Notes under the pieces: generated by a model
What the model was told of the DNA's origin: nothing
Databases searched by the model: none
The model's input: the letters and a program-made list of their open reading frames with translations, nothing else
Shown here: positions 60,139 through 64,000 of the stretch, piece by piece
How the letters are laid out: the number at the start of each line of letters is the position of its first letter
Position numbering within the stretch: the stretch's first letter is position 1
Translations under genes and position numbers: made by a program
Assembly (NCBI RefSeq): GCF_037038585.1
Contig: NC_092520.1
Coordinates: forward strand, 118,961,001 to 119,025,000
DNA: 64,000 nucleotides
Source of the DNA: Patagioenas fasciata
Taxonomy: Eukaryota; Chordata; Aves; Columbiformes; Columbidae
Reading direction: 5' to 3'

Positions 60139-63100
60139 TTTGTCTTTCTGCAGTCTTATTTTACGTTGTTGCACAGTCTTTTTGTGCTTTTCCAATGTCA
60201 AGCTCTTCACACACACATTTTGTGGAGTGGCTTTGTCTATGGTGTCAACCTACCATGCACATTGTCCTTGTGAGTAGAGAATGATGGCTGCCTGATGCTT
60301 CCAGTGACACTGGCAAAAAGTGAGAACAGTGGCATCTCCAACAAAAATGTAGGAGACAGAACCTATCTGGACCTTGGTGGAATCCTGGCAAAATATACTT
60401 AAGGGCTGCAGCAGTGCTGGCCTCTGCCTACATTAACTTTAGGGAATTACACAGGAATCTGTAACCCTGAACAGTCACCCCACGGGTCAAGATTTTTTTC
60501 AAACTTCATCAGCATCATAATAAGCCAGCGAATCAGATCTAAACTACACTTTTAAATATTCAGTGTTAACTGTAAAACAGTCCTGCTGTTAAAGCAAACA
60601 AACACAAGATTCCATTTGTTTTGCCTTTTACTCCCTTGCTGTCTTTCAGCAGAATGTGCAATAAACATTCTAGACACTGTTTTTGGAAATACTGCTGTGT
60701 CACTGTGAGACTCTGAGGAATAAATTAGTTAAACTGTTGATAACACAAAATAGCAAGGGATTCTGCAGAGACAGCAGATGGAAAGAAAATACTAAAGTAA
60801 TTATTATTTGGAAGAGTTTAAGCTCTAAAGCTTGCTTGCATGTTAGGAAGACTCATGACACCAAGACTGGGTTTCAAATAGTGTAATTTTAACTGGAGTA
60901 GCAAAAATGTTCAGTACAGAAATCAATAAATGTAAAGGGTCAGATGGAGAGGAACTGATGTGGAACGGAATATTAGTTCTCTTGCAAAATAGACTCATTC
61001 ACTGGAGGGAGGTACCAATTGGAGAAAGCTGTCATGTGGAAAGACCTTCCTCTCAGTCCAGACAGATAGAAATACAGATTTTAACACTGTAAAATGAAAT
61101 CCTAAAGGAATCCTGTGATCCTATACAGGAGTAAGTACACTCCCTGTAACCTATGTATAGTTCAGGTGAATTGATCTTCACTTTGAAGTCAAAAGAAGGG
61201 AAGCACAGCCACACCATGAGAATCCGGTACAGGGCTGGCTGATGAGCAATGGGAGAATGGAAAATGTCTTTGAGTTAAGGCAAATGAAGTCTCCTCTCAT
61301 TCAATCCTGTGCTGTTTTGATTGATTTCAGGCCCTCTCTTTCCAGGAGCTTAGGAGTTATTACAACTGCAGTAACCTCTCAAAAATTTTTTCAGCGTGAG
61401 AGGCATCAGGACAAGGCCAAATACATATATAAAAAAAGAAGAATCAAAGTCCAATAAGGATGGCATGCTTTGGGACTCCTATTTTACTCTATTTCAGACC
61501 TATTCAGCAAGATCTGTGCCCCCAACAAAACAGCCTCATTTGATCATATGAGGAAAAATCTGTCTCTGCTCTCCTCCTGCAAGTGACTGCACATCTTCAG
61601 CACAGACAAACTATCAAAAAGCAACTTTCTTTTAGAGATTACAGCACTCACTGGGATCCACTGCTGCCAAACAAACTAGGTTTGTAGGTGGCTTTCCTTA
61701 GCCCTAGCGTAGGAGTTTTGCTAGTTTAGATAAGTAACTCTGAATTTGTCACCCAAAGCAATCTCTTTGTAAGCAACTGATCTCAGATAAGCACTTTTGG
61801 AGGGTAGCTAACCCAACCTATCTCAACTGGATTTCTTTGTGAATCAAAAAGTCAACGAAGAGTGATGGACACAAGCTTAGACATTGAAACTTTAGCTGTC
61901 TAAAGGTGACCTTCCACAGTTATTTCAGGTAAGTCACACTTTTTATGTAGAACAGTTTTTCACTGATTATTTCTAGCAGTTCTCTCTTTGTTATAGGTGC
62001 TATATGTAAGTGAAACCATAGTCCATGCCAGAAAGGCCTTACGTCTGGAAGGCAACTACACCAGATCAGCTCACATACACATTAAAGAGGCACTTGCTAT
62101 AACAACTCGACTTCAAACAACTGGCTGAATTATACTCGTTAATTATGAAGGTGATGTTTCTATTTAGATAAACACACTGACTGAATAACCCTGTATTATA
62201 CCTTGAAACAAATCCATTAAAAGTCTAATTGAGGCATACGAAAAGAGGTTCCACTCTAAATAGTATTGTAAGACAAAGCAAACACAATGTTGATTTTCTG
62301 GATAAAACTGGTTTGTGGTCAATATAGTATATTGTTTATTTAAAATTATTTCCTTTTAAAATAATTTTCTTTGAAGCTCCTGTCTCTGTTTTGCAGCTAT
62401 TTACACACCAAAGGACTAAACAGCAAATAACAGAAAACAACCAGCAAATAATTAGAAAACATCAAAAATACAGCCAACTGCCATGAATGTAAACAAAGTG
62501 CACTAGAAAAAGGCCCCAAACCCCAGAGTGTGACTGAAGCCAAACTTAGGTGCAAATAAAACAATACATGTCTTCCATAACGAGTAAGTGCACTTCGTCA
62601 AGATGTCCATACATCTCTCTCAGCTGTGGCGGAGCACCAAAATACTTTCCACTGACGGGCTGCTGGGGACTGACTCATTGCACACCCAGTGTGTCTCAGA
62701 GACCACAGAATACTATGGACGGGAATGGAAACCATGGAAATAGGCCCCGTAACTCCAAAAAATGTAACTTGTCTGTCTGGGGGTGTCTGGCAACCTGCTG
62801 GCTGTCCTGCCAAGAGGCTGTGCTAGCAGCTCCCTGTGACAATGCTGGTCTCCTCCTACCAGTCCTGTGAGAAAGCCTACTTTCCTAATCACACCATCAT
62901 GTTCAGTGTTTTCTGTTGCCACGTTTGTTGCCATTTGCACTTCATCTTTGCCCAAGTAGCTTTTTTCTGTCAACCCTGGTCATACCTCTCCCTGCTGCCG
63001 AAGTCTGTAGCCCAGGCAGCGGGTTGCTCTTAGCATCCTTCTCTTGCTGTGGGGACTCTGGACCCTCTAAAGGGATGTCAGCAATGACAGCTTCATGTCT

Positions 63101-64000
63101 TTGAGGGGATAGGTCCCTGATAGAACCCACGAAATCAGTGAAACAGAAGGTTATTCTTCTGCTGATGCTAAAAGAAAAGGATACTCTTTAAGTTTCACTG
63201 CAGGGAAGACTCTCCTGATTCTGCCTCACAATCCTCATTGCCATTCCTTCTTGCACAGGTGTCACCACGTTCCTTATTCCTCCACAAGAAGACAATATCA
63301 GGGAAGATTAATGACCATGCGTAATTAGTAGACAATGAAAGCATTGTTGCAAGATATTTGCTGTGCTGAGTGTTTGGAATTTCTGGTGAATTGAAAACTT
63401 CTCTCAATCTTATTCTGGCAGTAGGACAAAATTTGGTCCGGCATAAATCTGGCAGAAAGGTGGGGTACAGCAGGCTAGAACTAGCACGTATGTGATAGCA
63501 CCTTTGTAACCTTGGCTTTTCCCCGACCATATCAGACTGCTATAGCACACTTTGACAGCGCCTGGGGCTTAATACCACTAGAGGTCATGCAATGTACTTG
63601 TTATCTAAGCTGCTTTTGAAAAATGCTCTAATACTCCACATCTAGTAGGGGTATTTGTACTGACTGTGTTTGCAGACACTGCTTTGGCCTCTAGATCTCC
63701 CTGCTTTGTATATGCATGTAATAACCACGCCACAATAAATCACCCCATCTATTTTGTAACCCAAACTTGGAATTTATCTTGAATAACACAGGACATGAGA
63801 ATCTGAAAATAATATTAGCATGAAAAGCATTCTTTATAGAATGAAATATCCTATCTACTAAAATAAGAAATAAACAGGGAAAGACACTGAGGTGTAACAC
63901 CAGATCCTTCATTACAACAGCACAGGAAGGTGGCTTGTGTCTGATCTGACTACTGTGTCACTGATTCCACTAATGTATCTGCCTTGCACTTTCCATATCT
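60139..64000. other. Distal flank, no gene recognised
   Basis: AT-rich DNA with a moderately GC-richer block at about 62.6-63.1 kb. Frames of 60-110 codons in that block lack recognisable domains. In mammals the next gene upstream of RP2 is SLC9A7, but no SLC9A7-like exon was seen. Confidence 0.4.

Noticed and set aside
1-64000. tRNA, rRNA, snoRNA, CRISPR arrays and bacterial or phage-like gene clusters
   Set aside because: None was seen. Short repeats present are microsatellites or dispersed elements, and introns, CpG islands and CR1 copies show vertebrate nuclear DNA.

Overview
The window is vertebrate nuclear DNA, almost certainly from a bird. The recognisable dispersed repeats are nearly all CR1 LINE 3' ends. 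There is also one solo LTR of a type I recall from avian genomes and two copies of a small foldback element resembling hAT transposons. No Alu, B1/B2 or L1-like sequence was recognised. The species cannot be fixed from sequence alone. The window is AT-rich with two sharp CpG islands, and contains no bacterial operon, CRISPR array or phage-like region.

The one gene that can be fully resolved is RP2 (XRP2, the ARL3 GTPase-activating protein). It lies on the minus strand and all five coding exons are present: 53361-53233, 44200-43535, 41911-41797, 40658-40573 and 37334-37251. Joined, they give 1080 bp including the stop, or 359 residues. Every junction has GT/AG ends and the reading phase is kept throughout. 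The promoter sits in a CpG island (about 52.65-53.77 kb), and the 3' UTR probably runs to an AATAAA at 34803-34798.

Downstream of RP2, about 7 kb past its likely 3' end, is a second, larger CpG island (about 26.78-27.90 kb). It carries strong minus-strand splice donors at 26694 and 27380. In mammals JADE3 (PHF16) follows RP2 in the same orientation and starts with a non-coding exon, so this is read as the JADE3 promoter and first exon(s). Positions 1-26.7 kb would then be JADE3 intron 1. No JADE3 coding exon was found, so that name rests on synteny.

Layout: 1-26.69 kb, putative JADE3 intron 1 with CR1 copies at 4.0, 4.9, 9.5 and (older) 12.7 kb; 26.7-27.9 kb, CpG island; 27.9-34.8 kb, intergenic with a CR1 tail at 28.8 kb; 34.8-53.4 kb, RP2, whose 9-kb first intron holds a perfect 33-unit heptanucleotide array, a CR1 and a foldback element; 53.6-64 kb, region upstream of RP2 with a CR1, a solo LTR, a near-perfect foldback element and a short CR1 tail, but no recognised gene.

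No undescribed multi-gene system was found. The observations most worth checking are the foldback elements, the heptamer array, the AATAAA embedded in the RP2 exon 5 acceptor, the avian N-terminal Gln/Gly/Ala insertion in RP2, the LTR close to the RP2 promoter, and a CRE plus ETS/IRF-like cluster in RP2 intron 1.
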